A stretch of DNA of 64,000 nt from Moorena bouillonii PNG (GCF_001942495.1 NZ_MKZS01000001.1:2962617-3026616); one strand, 5' to 3'; counted from the stretch's first letter, positions 44,932 through 54,193 are shown. The notes: generated by a model not told the origin, from the letters alone. A program made the numbers and translations.

Positions 44932-46035
44932 CTATACCTCTCGTAATCCTAATCCAAGCACAGTTCCTAAGCTCGGTCGTTCTACCATCGGAATATCTTT
45001 CTCCACTTCTAGGGAAAGAGCCGCCACCGGATCCACCTGAATCGTGGGCAAGCTTAACCGTTGGGTAAAAAATTCATCAAGTTGTCCGATACCACCCCCA
45101 GGACCAGCTAGTAGGAGTTGGGCTACTTCTAGATTGTCCATCTGATTGAGGTAAAAATCGATAGAGCGCCGTAGTTCATCAGCAATTTCTCCCAAGACTT
45201 GGATCAGAGCTACCATACCTGGATTTACCCCGGTCGAGCCGGTGCGCATGCCATCAACTGGGGTACTGGGAATAGTCATCCCCTGGAGGAGTTCAGTGTT
45301 TCTAGAGGCTGGTAAATTCATCGCCCGTGATAGAGCGCTCTGAAGTTGGTAGGTACCAATGGGAACAGTACGGGAAAACTGCGGGACACCATCTACAATA
45401 ATGGCAATTTCAGTACTATCAAATTCAATATCTACCAGAACGGCTGCCTCTTGGGAAGGAAATTGACGCAGTTGTTCTCGGATGGTCCGAATCAGGGCAA
45501 AGCTATTAATTTCGAGTACATCTACTTGTAAACCTACCTGCTCAAAGGTATCGAGATAGCTATCGGTGATTTCTTTGCGAGTAGCCACCAGCAGGACTTG
45601 CACCTTTTCGATTCCATCTTCATCCACAAAGAAGCCAAGCTTCTGATAATCCAAATCCACTTCTTCCCGGGGATAGGGCAAATATAAGCCAGCTTCATGG
45701 TTTAGTACCATATCCCGAAGCTCGTTATCATCTAGCTCAGCAGGAATCGGAATAATCCGGATTACTGCTTCTCGCATTGGTAAAGCAGTGGCAACCCGCT
45801 CCACTTTCACTTGACTCTCCTGTAGGGCTTCTCGAATCAGTTCCGCTAAACCAGGGGAATCAACAATTTGTCCTCCTTCCCAGATCCCTTCTGGAACCTC
45901 ATGAGAATATAGGGTTGTAGCTTTTAGGCTCTGACCTTGCCGCTGCAATTGAGCAATATGAATTCGTTCTGGGGCTAATTCTATACCAACACCTTGCTTG
46001 CGGCGGGAAAATAAATTTTTAAGATGGTTAACCAT
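44932..46035 (-). CDS. pilM: Type IV pilus assembly protein PilM (actin-like ATPase)
   Basis: 367 residues from ATG 46035 (a TTG at 46044 adds three). SHS2/FtsA-type actin fold: GVGIELAPERIHIAQLQRQG (phosphate-1), VLVDIEFDSTEIAIIVDGVP (phosphate-2) and LLLAGPGGGIGQLDEFFTQR (adenosine region). It binds PilN at the inner face of the membrane. First gene of pilMNO(Q). The upstream spacer is a GGGAGTA heptamer array (46045-46083). Confidence 0.93.
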   Translation of the reverse strand: MVNHLKNLFSRRKQGVGIELAPERIHIAQLQRQGQSLKATTLYSHEVPEGIWEGGQIVDSPGLAELIREALQESQVKVERVATALPMREAVIRIIPIPAELDDNELRDMVLNHEAGLYLPYPREEVDLDYQKLGFFVDEDGIEKVQVLLVATRKEITDSYLDTFEQVGLQVDVLEINSFALIRTIREQLRQFPSQEAAVLVDIEFDSTEIAIIVDGVPQFSRTVPIGTYQLQSALSRAMNLPASRNTELLQGMTIPSTPVDGMRTGSTGVNPGMVALIQVLGEIADELRRSIDFYLNQMDNLEVAQLLLAGPGGGIGQLDEFFTQRLSLPTIQVDPVAALSLEVEKDIPMVERPSLGTVLGLGLREV

Positions 46036-46238
46036 ATCTAGCAAAGGGAGTAGGGAGTAGGGAGTAGGGAGTAGGGAGTAGGAAATATGGGATCAAAAAT
46101 TATCTTATTTAGATACCAGATCTGAGTTAAGTAGATCGGGGTTTTAACATTAGGTTGCTTTTGATCGTACCCAATTTATCTTATAATCATGACAATTTTT
46201 TGATTAATCCTGAAATTGCTAATTTTAGCGATTAGCGA
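46036..46238. repeat. GGGAGTA heptamer array upstream of pilM
   Basis: Five units at 46045-46083 lie next to the pilM start, so the pilM promoter must lie beyond or within the AT-rich 46084-46200 stretch. Nothing else is seen. Confidence 0.8.
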
Positions 46239-47537
46239 TTAGCCATTGCCATTACTGTCAACAAAAGCTTCTGTTCGCAAAAAGTGACCAACTAGGTACA
46301 GAGAACCACAAAGGACAGTAATCTTATCTTCAGCTTCGGCTTTGTTAAAGCTAGCACGGAGTCCTGTCACCAACTCTGGATAAGTAGCACAATCGGCTAA
46401 GGTAGGACAAATTTGTTGCGCGAGAGTAGCCAAGTAGTCTAGCTCAGCTGAACTATGGTCTGGTACTGGCACTAGGTATAATCGATCCCCTGGTCTGAGC
46501 AAGGCATTAAAAATACCAGCATGGTCTTTGGTCGAGAGTATACCCATTACCCAGTTGACCGATTTACCTAGGGTATCAACATATTGTCTCAACGCCTGAG
46601 CAGAGGCTTGATTATGGGCTCCATCAATCAGTAACTGGTGATTCTCCCAGCTAGTCCACTGCAAACGTCCCAGCCAAGTGGTTTTGGCCATCCCCGATGC
46701 GATCGCATTTTCTGGTATCTCCCAACCCTGCTGTTGCAGAACTTGTACCGTTGCGATCGCAATCGCCGAATTAACCAACTGCACCTCCCCCAACAAGGGC
46801 AAACTATAGCTGATCCCCCCATACTCCACCCATCTGAGATCTTGTCGGGTGCTTGGCATCTTCCCCTCTGGCAAATCTACTGCTGAGTCTACCCACACCA
46901 CTGGACATCCCAACTGATTCACCCTTGATTCAACCACTGCCCTAGCCTCTGGCGGGAGCGGACCAATGACCGCAGGACAGCCAGGCTTTAGGATTCCAGC
47001 CTTCTCCTTGGCAATATCAGCCAAGGTCGGTCCGAGGTGCTGCCAATGTTCCCAACTTAGGGATGTGATAATACTAACCAAAACGCGATCGCATACATTC
47101 GTTGCATCCAGCCGTCCTCCCAATCCCACTTCTATTACAGCCACATCCACCTGCTGCTGAGCAAAATACAACCAAGCAGCAGCAGTAGTCACTTCAAATA
47201 GGGTTGGTGGATCGGAACAGTTTTTTGGAATTGCTGCCTTAACTTGCTCCAAAATTGTGGCTAGGGTATGGGTGGAGATCGGTTCTTGGTTAAGGCAAAT
47301 CCGTTCTGTCCAATCCACCAGGTGAGGAGAAGTATAACGTCCGACTCGGTAGCCAGCTTGGGTGAGTATAGAAGACAGGTAGGCACAAACTGAGCCTTTA
47401 CCATTAGTTCCAGCCACGTGAATGATTGGAACATCCTGGTGGGGATTACCTAAGCGCGATAGAAGTTGCTGTATGCGTTCTAAGCCAAGCTGAACACCAA
47501 AGTGTTTAAAGGATTGGAGAAGGTCGTCAATATCCAT
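46239..47537 (-). CDS. folC: Bifunctional folylpolyglutamate/dihydrofolate synthase
   Basis: 432 residues from ATG 47537 (MDIDDLLQSFKHFGVQLG), the conserved family start; the frame is open to an ATG at 47636, which would add 33 unconserved residues. ATP-binding P-loop HVAGTNGKGSVCAYLSSIL, VDVAVIEVGLGGRLDATNVC, WLGRLQWTSWENHQLLIDGA HN motif and a Mur-ligase C-terminal domain. It adds glutamate to dihydropteroate or tetrahydrofolate. The upstream frame may be a leader or simply open by chance. No operon partner. Confidence 0.93.
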   Translation of the reverse strand: MDIDDLLQSFKHFGVQLGLERIQQLLSRLGNPHQDVPIIHVAGTNGKGSVCAYLSSILTQAGYRVGRYTSPHLVDWTERICLNQEPISTHTLATILEQVKAAIPKNCSDPPTLFEVTTAAAWLYFAQQQVDVAVIEVGLGGRLDATNVCDRVLVSIITSLSWEHWQHLGPTLADIAKEKAGILKPGCPAVIGPLPPEARAVVESRVNQLGCPVVWVDSAVDLPEGKMPSTRQDLRWVEYGGISYSLPLLGEVQLVNSAIAIATVQVLQQQGWEIPENAIASGMAKTTWLGRLQWTSWENHQLLIDGAHNQASAQALRQYVDTLGKSVNWVMGILSTKDHAGIFNALLRPGDRLYLVPVPDHSSAELDYLATLAQQICPTLADCATYPELVTGLRASFNKAEAEDKITVLCGSLYLVGHFLRTEAFVDSNGNG

Positions 47538-47864
47538 CACTCTGCCTCTAAGGGTACTGCGACCGTAATCTTTGATTCGGTCGTCGGGGAAGAGCGAGGA
47601 CGGGGTATTTTGGTTTTCGCAGATATATTTCTTCATGTTTCATGATTCGCACCACTAATAAGATACAAAATAACCAATCTTACCGAACACTAATTATTGT
47701 ATAATTTACATTCACAATCAATATGGCGATTTTTTTTATAATTCCTTGACTGGTTATGATTTTGTTTTTTTTAGCAAAAAAGCTAATATTTTTTCCAAAC
47801 AAAATTGAGATTAATATAGCCGATAAAATTGGTAATACTAGCCGTTCATTATATAAATATACAA
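47538..47864. other. Very AT-rich spacer between folC and the tnpA relic
   Basis: Long T runs and no convincing gene. The left end of the IS605-type element, if still present, should lie in or near this stretch; none was identified. Confidence 0.4.
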
Positions 47865-48011
47865 TCATATTTTTTTGCATATATATCGACGGAAATCCTC
47901 AAGATAATTGATAATTTCACTGTTGATAATTTTTGTTCGGTATTTGGTTACTAGAACTAAATGAATTGAGAGGTCGTCAACTGTACCTCCAATTAACTTG
48001 CGTGTTGCCAT
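47865..48011 (-). pseudogene. TnpA (Y1/IS200-type transposase) N-terminal relic
   Basis: From ATG 48011 the minus strand reads MATRKLIGGTVDDLSIHLVL then VTKYRTKIINSEIINYLED and stops after 48 residues. This is the start of IS200/IS605 TnpA (LxxxxHxVxVTKYR). The HUH and catalytic Tyr parts are missing. It is divergent from tnpB, the usual IS605 layout, so the element has lost its own transposase. Confidence 0.75.
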
Positions 48012-48069
48012 GACTGTGTGGTACTATTCTCAACAGTCCTACTTTACCAGGCTTATTGTAAAAAGGTCA

Positions 48070-49536
48070 ATGCAGACTGCTTATCGGTTTAAGATACAGC
48101 CAGATCGGGAGCAAAAATCAATGTTGTTAGATTGGCAGCAGAAGATCGGCTCTTTATATAACCTGTGTCTTAGAGATAGGATTGATAGTTATCACCACAC
48201 CAAAATACTGGGCAACTATTGCGATTTGACGACAACTGCTGTTGCTTGCCCACTGACCTGTTCTGTCAATAAATCTGCATCGTTAGGCTATCCCTGGAAA
48301 ACAGATCATCCAAGTCGTAGACCTCGAGAGAAAAAATTCAATCCGAGACGAACAGCTTACGAGATGCACTCCTCCCTAGCTACGGAGTGGAGACAGACAA
48401 AACCCTGGTATTCTACAGTTTGCTCTGATGTACTTCAACAGTCTTTAAGGCATTTAGACAAAGCTTTTACAGGCTTCTTTAAGCAGGGTCGAGGATTCCC
48501 AAAGTTCAAGAGTCACCACAATGTCGGCATAGAGTTTAAGCCTAAAACTGTTCGACTGTCTGGAAACAGGATTACCTTCCCGGTTCTGGGACAAATGAAG
48601 TTTTTTATTTCTCGTTATATTCCTGAATCCTGGGAGATTAGAACCGTTACTTTGAGTCGAGAAGTCGATGGCTGGTATGCTTCGATTCTCTTAAGAGACG
48701 AGACTGTGCCGGATACTCCAATTAAAACCGAACAAGAAATTAAAACCTGTATTGGTGTTGATGTTGGTATCAAAAAACTTGCTTCTCTGAGCAACGGCCA
48801 ACTGATTGCTAATCCTCGTTTTGATAAGCAGTCATCACGTAGATTAAGAATTAGACAACGACGTTTAAGCCGTAATAAACGGGGTTCAAAGAATAGAAAA
48901 AAAGCCGCAAAACGAGTCGCTAGTGTTCATCAGAAAATCCGTCGTCAAAGACAGGATTATCAGTGGAAGATAGCAAAAAAGATTGCTGAGTCTGCTGATA
49001 TGATTGTGTTTGAGGATTTGAATGTTCGGGGTATGAAAGCTAGGTGTAAGCCGAAGTGGGATGAAGAACAAAAGCGATATATAAGAAATAATCAATCAGC
49101 CAAGTCTCAGCTCAATAAGGCAATTTATGATGCTTCTTGGTATAGACTCAAACAGAAAACTAAACATCAAGCCAGGAAGCTAGGAAATTGGGTTAAAGAT
49201 ATTAACCCTATAAGAACGTCTCAGGAATGTTCTAAATGTGGTTATGTCAGCCCAAAAAACCGAGATGGTGAAAAGTTGATATGTGAATCTTGCGGACACC
49301 ACGAAGATGCTGATATTGATGCAGCTATTGTCATTGGTAATCGTGGAATTAAACAGCTAAATCTTAGTTCAACTAAGCTACTGGTGGTCAGCCAGAAAGT
49401 CACGCCCAAACCTGAATCAACAGGTTCTAAAATGAGGAATAAATCACTGCCGTTGGGCGGTGAGTCTGGGAATCCTAAACAAGTCGAATTTGTTCAACTC
49501 GAATTATTTGATTTGTTGGAATGGAGCAGTGGGTAA
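48070..49536 (+). CDS. tnpB: TnpB RNA-guided nuclease of an IS605-type element
   Basis: 488 residues from ATG 48070 (MQTAYRFKIQPDREQ, the conserved start; the frame is open to 47998, overlapping the tnpA start). The RuvC triad is complete: IGVDVGIKKLASL (Asp), MIVFEDLNVRGM (Glu) and HHEDADIDAAIVIGNRG (Asp). The zinc finger CSKCGYVSPKNRDGEKLICESCG is intact. An N-terminal insertion (AVACPLTCSVNKSASLGYPW) is unusual. TnpB uses an omega RNA from the 3' end of the gene to cut DNA at a TAM. The 3' end of the ORF (LPLGGESGNP, from GTTGGGCGGTGAGTCTGGG) is the usual omega-RNA region. It needs a TnpA in trans to move. Confidence 0.92.
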   Translation: MQTAYRFKIQPDREQKSMLLDWQQKIGSLYNLCLRDRIDSYHHTKILGNYCDLTTTAVACPLTCSVNKSASLGYPWKTDHPSRRPREKKFNPRRTAYEMHSSLATEWRQTKPWYSTVCSDVLQQSLRHLDKAFTGFFKQGRGFPKFKSHHNVGIEFKPKTVRLSGNRITFPVLGQMKFFISRYIPESWEIRTVTLSREVDGWYASILLRDETVPDTPIKTEQEIKTCIGVDVGIKKLASLSNGQLIANPRFDKQSSRRLRIRQRRLSRNKRGSKNRKKAAKRVASVHQKIRRQRQDYQWKIAKKIAESADMIVFEDLNVRGMKARCKPKWDEEQKRYIRNNQSAKSQLNKAIYDASWYRLKQKTKHQARKLGNWVKDINPIRTSQECSKCGYVSPKNRDGEKLICESCGHHEDADIDAAIVIGNRGIKQLNLSSTKLLVVSQKVTPKPESTGSKMRNKSLPLGGESGNPKQVEFVQLELFDLLEWSSG

Positions 49537-49590
49537 CTGCTGTTCAGAATCTAAGACCGTAATTTTTAATTCGGTCTTAGAGGTTCAAGG
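49430..49590 (+). ncRNA. Putative omega RNA / right-end region of the tnpB element
   Basis: In the IS605 family the omega RNA covers the last part of tnpB and the right end. Here the ORF end carries the GTTGGGCGGTGAGTCTGGG block, and 49551-49580 forms a 9-bp hairpin (CTAAGACCG, TAATTTTTAATT, CGGTCTTAG). The exact ends and the guide cannot be fixed by eye. Confidence 0.45.
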
Positions 49591-49651
49591 CATGATTTTT
49601 TTGATGAACCGCAAAGACGCGAAGGACACCAAGATCAGGAGAGTGTTAGTT

Positions 49652-50344
49652 ATGAATATGAATACAGTTAATGATAAGGCCATTGTTAAAGACTATTTCA
49701 ATGCCACTGGGTTTGACCGCTGGCAGCGGATTTATGGTGATGGTGAGGTTAACCGGGTACAGCAAGATATCCGGATTGGTCATCAGCAGACTGTGGATAA
49801 AGTGATCAGTTGGCTGGAGGCTGATGGTAATTTGTCAGGTTTGTCGATTTGTGATGCTGGCTGTGGTGTTGGGAGTCTGAGTATTCCTCTGGCCAAAAAT
49901 AGCGCTATAGTTTTTGCTAGTGATATTTCTCACAAAATGGTAGAAGAAGCTCAAGTAAGGGCTAAGGAGAGTTTAGGGAATACTGAGAATCTCTCGTTTA
50001 TGGTCAAGGATTTGGAAGGGTTAGGTGGTAGCTACCACACCGTAATTTGTCTAGATGTTTTGATTCATTATCCCCAGGATAAAGCGGCTGAGATGATAAC
50101 TCATTTAGCTTCTTTGGCAGAGTCTCGTTTAATTCTTAGCTTTGCACCAAAAACCTTGCTTCTTACTGCACTTAAAAAGATTGGTGAGTTTTTTCCAGGA
50201 CCAAGTAAAACCACTCGCGCCTATCAGCATCGAGAAGCAGATATTGTTACTATTTTAGAAAATAATGGGTTTTCGATTCAGCGACAGGAAATGACTAGCA
50301 CTCGCTTTTACTATTCTCGCTTATTGGAAGCTATTCGTAACTAA
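49652..50344 (+). CDS. chlM: Magnesium-protoporphyrin IX methyltransferase
   Basis: 230 residues from ATG 49652 (AGGAG upstream; the open frame reaches further back into the tnpB end). SAM-binding motif ICDAGCGVGSLSIPLAKN, DISHKMVEEA, and the chlM-typical N-terminus DYFNATGFDRWQRIYGDGEV and C-terminus EMTSTRFYYSRLLEAIR. It methylates the 13-propionate of Mg-protoporphyrin in chlorophyll synthesis. A transposable element ends about 70-115 bases upstream, so the native promoter region may have been altered; AAAGACGCGAAGGACACC repeats are near 49612. Confidence 0.95.
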   Translation: MNMNTVNDKAIVKDYFNATGFDRWQRIYGDGEVNRVQQDIRIGHQQTVDKVISWLEADGNLSGLSICDAGCGVGSLSIPLAKNSAIVFASDISHKMVEEAQVRAKESLGNTENLSFMVKDLEGLGGSYHTVICLDVLIHYPQDKAAEMITHLASLAESRLILSFAPKTLLLTALKKIGEFFPGPSKTTRAYQHREADIVTILENNGFSIQRQEMTSTRFYYSRLLEAIRN

Positions 50345-50534
50345 CAAAAAGCTGTCAGCGGTCAGCGGTCAGCGGTCAGCTTAAAATAAACCTGATAGCT
50401 GATAACTGTTCGCGTAGCGTGCGCGTAGCGTTTAAGCTGATAGCTGATAGCTGATAGCTGATAACTGATAGTTTACACCTAATCGCAATTGTCTGGTCAT
50501 GCTAACAAATAACGTTTGCTAAAACTTTGGTAAA
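50345..50534. repeat. Heptamer arrays GGTCAGC and AGCTGAT
   Basis: GGTCAGC units at about 50352-50380 and AGCTGAT units at about 50434-50475, with a GCGTAGCGTGCGCGTAGCG fragment of the palindromic repeat between them. Confidence 0.85.
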
Positions 50535-50936
50535 ATGAAACGGTTCAAAAAATTATCTGCTGGTTTAGTGCTTAGCTTGGGTATTCTACTATTGACGGTA
50601 CCTGTTGTAGTATCAACTCGAAGGGAAGCAACATCACAGGATAAAGTTGATGCCCTGGGAAGTTTGATAGTAGGTATCCCAGCTACCTTCTGGGGAATAT
50701 GGTTAGCATGGCGAATTTATCGACAAGAGCAAAAAGAAGTTTTCGAACACCTTCAGTCTACATTTTATCGCTTGATCCAAGACGAAAATGGTAGAATTTC
50801 AGTATTGAAATTAGCAATTGCAGCCAAACTTCCTATAGCTGTCGCTCAAGACTATTTGGACCACAAAGCTAGAGAATGTGATGCCACGTTTGAGGTTAGT
50901 GAAGAAGGTAAAATATTTTATAATTTTACGCTTTAG
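50535..50936 (+). CDS. Hypothetical membrane-anchored protein, cyanobacterial
   Basis: 133 residues. The N-terminal helix LVLSLGILLLTVPVVV acts as signal or anchor. A second hydrophobic stretch (LIVGIPATFWGIWLAWRIYR) follows, and the rest is soluble: HLQSTFYRLIQDENGRISVL then KLAIAAKLPIAVAQDYLDHK, which reads like a winged-helix segment. I do not recognise a function. It lies 14 bases upstream of a DUF423 gene in the same direction, so possibly co-transcribed. Confidence 0.6.
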   Translation: MKRFKKLSAGLVLSLGILLLTVPVVVSTRREATSQDKVDALGSLIVGIPATFWGIWLAWRIYRQEQKEVFEHLQSTFYRLIQDENGRISVLKLAIAAKLPIAVAQDYLDHKARECDATFEVSEEGKIFYNFTL

Positions 50937-50950
50937 CAAGGACAAAATTA

Positions 50951-51328
50951 ATGACTCGGATTTTTTTAGCGATCGCATCGATATTAGGGGGATTATCAGT
51001 AGCAGCTGGAGCCTTTGCTAGCCATGCTTTGAAAGAAAAACTTACGGAACGAGCATTAGAGATTTTTCAGACTGGTGCTCGCTATCAAATGTACCATGCC
51101 CTAGCGCTAATTTTGGTAGCCTTGTTATTGAGCCGCGCAGAAGTAGCACAAACTCCCCTTACCGTAGCTGGCTCAGCTTTTATCGCTGGAATTGCCATTT
51201 TTTCTGGTAGTTTGTACGCCCTGAGTTTAACCGGGATCAAGTGGCTAGGAGCGATCGCACCATTAGGTGGTGCGGCGTTGATCTTGGGATGGGGTTGTTT
51301 AGCGATCGCAGCTTTCTCTTTCGAGTAA
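50951..51328 (+). CDS. DUF423 family small membrane protein
   Basis: 125 residues, four hydrophobic helices. The start MTRIFLAIASILGGLSVAAG then FASHALKEKLTERALEIFQT and GARYQMYHALALILVALLL is the DUF423 signature. An inner-membrane protein of unknown function, widespread in bacteria. Two HIP1 sites lie within the gene. Confidence 0.9.
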   Translation: MTRIFLAIASILGGLSVAAGAFASHALKEKLTERALEIFQTGARYQMYHALALILVALLLSRAEVAQTPLTVAGSAFIAGIAIFSGSLYALSLTGIKWLGAIAPLGGAALILGWGCLAIAAFSFE

Positions 51329-51342
51329 TCACTACATATTTT

Positions 51343-51512
51343 AGGGAACAGGGAACAGGGAACAGGGAACAGGGAACAGGGAACAGGAAATGGGAAATAA
51401 CCAATTTAAGTGCAAATCAGCTCAGATATTTTCTTGAGAGTTGACTGTCAACCTTCAACCTTCAACCTTCAACCTTCAACCACCAACCTTCAACCTTCAA
51501 CCTTCAACCTTC
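51343..51512. repeat. Heptamer arrays GGGAACA and ACCTTCA
   Basis: About six GGGAACA units (51343-51386) and about eight ACCTTCA units (51448-51512). The second array overlaps the 3' end of the glycosyltransferase gene, giving its last codon and TGA stop (GGTTGA). Confidence 0.85.
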
Positions 51513-52484
51513 CATCTCCCGATTAGCCGCATAAACACCTTGGACGTTGTACCAGTTAAGGAAAATTCGGGCAATTTCTAAAGCTAGCTGGGATTTACCT
51601 CGGTCAATTAGCCATTGTAAAAAGGGAGCCATGGTGCGTTCGTTGAGTCGTCCACCTAAAGACAAAATCCCCCAGAGTAGTCGGTGTAGCCAGGTCATCT
51701 GAATCATCATCCTGACTTCCCAGGTAGGGTGCTTCCGATAGAACAATACACCCATACGCCCCCGTTGAATTTCCCGGTCAATCATCCGAGGAATTTGGTC
51801 GAGGCTAAAGGGAGGATGCCAATGATAACCTACCGCTTCGGGACATTTAATCAGTTTTAAGCCCAGCTGTTTGAGTCGGACACCCAGTTCTAAGTCTTCC
51901 CAGCCATAAAGTTGGAAGCGGGTATCAAACAGTCCAGCTTCTAAGAGCCATTTTCGTGCGATCGCAACATTCCCCGTCGCAAAATACGCAGCAGAGAAAT
52001 CAGTAATTTTATAGGGTTCGCTGGTAGGGTCGTCGAAATTACAGGTATTGATCACCCAACCGTAGGTAAATAAGCGATCGCATCCCAGACGCTGCTGTGC
52101 CTTTACCAAAGCATCAGCATGAGACTGTAGGAAATGCTCAGTAACTACTAAATCACTATCAATAAAGATAATTATTTCACCAAGGGCCTGCTTCACCCCT
52201 AAATTCCGAGCTGCAGCCGGTCCAGCATGGTTTTGAGCAAATGAGCGTACATGGGGAAAGTGATCCTTGTGTGCTGTCAACCAATCTAAAGTGCCATCCG
52301 TTGAGCCATCATCTACTAAAACAACTTCATAATCCAAGATCTCAGGTCTCACCTTTGGCGAATTAAATTCGCCAAGTAAGAGCGCACCTATGCTATCGTG
52401 CCTGAATTGCTGATGTTCTAACGCGATTAGGCACTTTTTGAGAATCGGTAAGCGATTGTAAGTGGGAATGACAATGCTTAGCAA
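51504..52484 (-). CDS. Family 2 glycosyltransferase
   Basis: 326 residues; TTG 52484 is the only plausible start ([10 protein letters not shown] follows directly). GT-A fold: [12 protein letters not shown] (first Asp motif), [20 protein letters not shown] then IDSDLVV (DxD region), and [17 protein letters not shown] (ED motif). It probably adds a sugar to a cell-surface glycan; the acceptor is unknown. An insertion at about residues 31-50 ([20 protein letters not shown]) is encoded by a 50-bp palindromic repeat, still in frame. Divergent from menB, whose start is 51 bases away. Confidence 0.85.
   Translation of the reverse strand: MLSIVIPTYNRLPILKKCLIALEHQQFRHDSIGALLLGEFNSPKVRPEILDYEVVLVDDGSTDGTLDWLTAHKDHFPHVRSFAQNHAGPAAARNLGVKQALGEIIIFIDSDLVVTEHFLQSHADALVKAQQRLGCDRLFTYGWVINTCNFDDPTSEPYKITDFSAAYFATGNVAIARKWLLEAGLFDTRFQLYGWEDLELGVRLKQLGLKLIKCPEAVGYHWHPPFSLDQIPRMIDREIQRGRMGVLFYRKHPTWEVRMMIQMTWLHRLLWGILSLGGRLNERTMAPFLQWLIDRGKSQLALEIARIFLNWYNVQGVYAANREMEG
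52347..52392. mobile_element. Palindromic element inserted in frame in the glycosyltransferase gene
   Basis: Core GGCGAATTAAATTCGCC at 52357-52373 with outer GGTGAG/AGGTGCGC ends, the same family as in the Uma2 gene. It encodes [14 protein letters not shown] between IALEHQ and [10 protein letters not shown], where related GT2 proteins are contiguous. Confidence 0.7.
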
Positions 52485-52535
52485 ACTTGGGAACCTTTTG
52501 AATTTGATATTATTGTGAACTTAAACAGCGATCGC

Positions 52536-53381
52536 ATGGAAAACGTTATGCAAATTGACTGGCAAACTGCCAAAACTTACGAAGACATTCTATACCATAA
52601 AACCGACGGTATTGCCAAAATTACCATCAATCGTCCCCACAAACGCAACGCCTTTCGTCCCAAAACCGTCTTTGAACTTTATGATGCTTTCTGTGATGCC
52701 CGCGAAGATCACAGTATTGGTGTTATTTTATTAACTGGTGCTGGTCCCCACACCGATGGCAAATACGCATTTTGTGCTGGTGGTGACCAAAGTGTACGAG
52801 GCAAAGCTGGATATATTGGAGAAGATGGCGTTCCTCGCTTAAACGTATTAGATTTGCAACGCCTAATTCGTTCTATACCCAAAGTAGTGATTGCCCTAGT
52901 TGCTGGATATGCTATTGGTGGTGGTCATGTCCTACATGTAATTTGTGACCTAACGATTGCTGCTGATAATGCTATCTTTGGTCAAACTGGACCGAAAGTC
53001 GGTAGTTTTGATGGTGGGTTTGGCGCTAGCTATCTTTCCCGAATTGTTGGTCAAAAAAAAGCCCGAGAAATTTGGTTTCTCTGTCGTCAATACACCGCAT
53101 CTCAAGCCCTAGAAATGGGTTTAGTTAACTGTGTCGTTCCAGTGGAGAAGTTGGAAGCAGAAGGGCTACAGTGGGCAAAGGAAATTTTGGCAAAAAGTCC
53201 TATTGCCATTCGTTGCTTGAAAGCTGCTTTTAACGCCGATTGTGACGGTCAAGCTGGTCTACAAGAGCTAGCTGGTAATGCTACTTTACTCTATTACATG
53301 ACAGAAGAAGGAGCTGAAGGTAAACAAGCTTTCCTAGAAAAGCGTCCACCAGATTTTCGTCAATATCCTTGGTTACCTTAG
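52536..53381 (+). CDS. menB: 1,4-dihydroxy-2-naphthoyl-CoA synthase
   Basis: 281 residues from ATG 52536 (alternatives: GTG 52515, ATG 52548). Crotonase fold: [55 protein letters not shown] and the MenB-specific [20 protein letters not shown], ending [20 protein letters not shown] and FRQYPWLP. It closes the naphthoquinone ring in phylloquinone synthesis for photosystem I. A HIP1 site overlaps the start region. Confidence 0.96.
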   Translation: MENVMQIDWQTAKTYEDILYHKTDGIAKITINRPHKRNAFRPKTVFELYDAFCDAREDHSIGVILLTGAGPHTDGKYAFCAGGDQSVRGKAGYIGEDGVPRLNVLDLQRLIRSIPKVVIALVAGYAIGGGHVLHVICDLTIAADNAIFGQTGPKVGSFDGGFGASYLSRIVGQKKAREIWFLCRQYTASQALEMGLVNCVVPVEKLEAEGLQWAKEILAKSPIAIRCLKAAFNADCDGQAGLQELAGNATLLYYMTEEGAEGKQAFLEKRPPDFRQYPWLP

Positions 53382-53884
53382 ATTATAGCAGTTCTCAATT
53401 TTTGAGGTACTTTCGCTGAAGGGGAGTAGGGAGTAGGGAGATAGGGAAATGGGGAGATGGGGAGATGGGGAGAATTATCCCTGTCAGCCATGCAAAGCAG
53501 GAGTGTGGAGGGGCTGCATCAAGACAGAGTCAAATTTTATCACTGATCCGAAGTTCCCCGTTCCCTGTTCCCTACCTTTACAGATTAATTTTAAACAATT
53601 TTAAACTTGGTGCAAAATTTGATTATCAACAAAAAACGCACCTTATGTTGAATCAAAGTGCGACGAAAGCTATTTTAATAGCAAATATCAGGTGCCGATT
53701 TTTATGAAATTATTTGGCTTTTTAAGCTGACACCTTTAAGCAGGTAACTACTAGAACTAGAAGATTTGGTTTAAACTGATTTTTGTGAAATTTTTTTATT
53801 TGAATTATTGATTGTCTTAAGGGTAGAGTTACTAGTAAGTTACTGCTGATATTACTGATAATACGAATAATTTACATCAACAAT
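53382..53884. repeat. Intergenic region with GGGAGTA/GGGAGAT arrays
   Basis: Units at about 53424-53472. The rest is AT-rich; no gene is supported. Confidence 0.5.
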
Positions 53885-54193
53885 TTACACCAGCATGATG
53901 TCTGTTGACGAATTCTTAGAGGTGATGGTCTCACCTTGAATGGTCTTGTCTGTCCCAGAGGATTTTTCAGAGCACTTTACCGATAGCTCCTCTGTGAGCA
54001 TCAGTTGTTCATCTTGCCAAATCTCTTCTAGTTTCTCCCAAGAAGAAGAAAAGGTAGGCATAGCAAAAGCACAAGCTTTCCAGGTAGCTCTGACAGGCAC
54101 CCCAAGTTGTTGACACATACCCCCTCGTCGTCCTTCTGACTGATAATACTGACAAAATCTGCAACTAGATACAGGTAAATTCAATGTTTTCAT
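53885..54193 (-). CDS. Small Cys-rich cyanobacterial protein, possible metal-binding
   Basis: 102 residues. The N-terminal half has the pattern LPVSSCRFCQYYQSEGRRGG then MCQQLGVPVRATWKACAFAM, with four Cys (CxxC...C...C) that could bind a zinc ion or iron-sulfur cluster; the C-terminal half is acidic and probably disordered. I recall similar short proteins in filamentous cyanobacteria without a known function. This is the last cyanobacterial gene before the composition break. Confidence 0.65.
   Translation of the reverse strand: MKTLNLPVSSCRFCQYYQSEGRRGGMCQQLGVPVRATWKACAFAMPTFSSSWEKLEEIWQDEQLMLTEELSVKCSEKSSGTDKTIQGETITSKNSSTDIMLV

Noticed and set aside
47680..47880. 66-codon minus-strand frame next to tnpA relic
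   Set aside because: AT-rich, Lys/Ile-biased, no ribosome-binding site and no family likeness.
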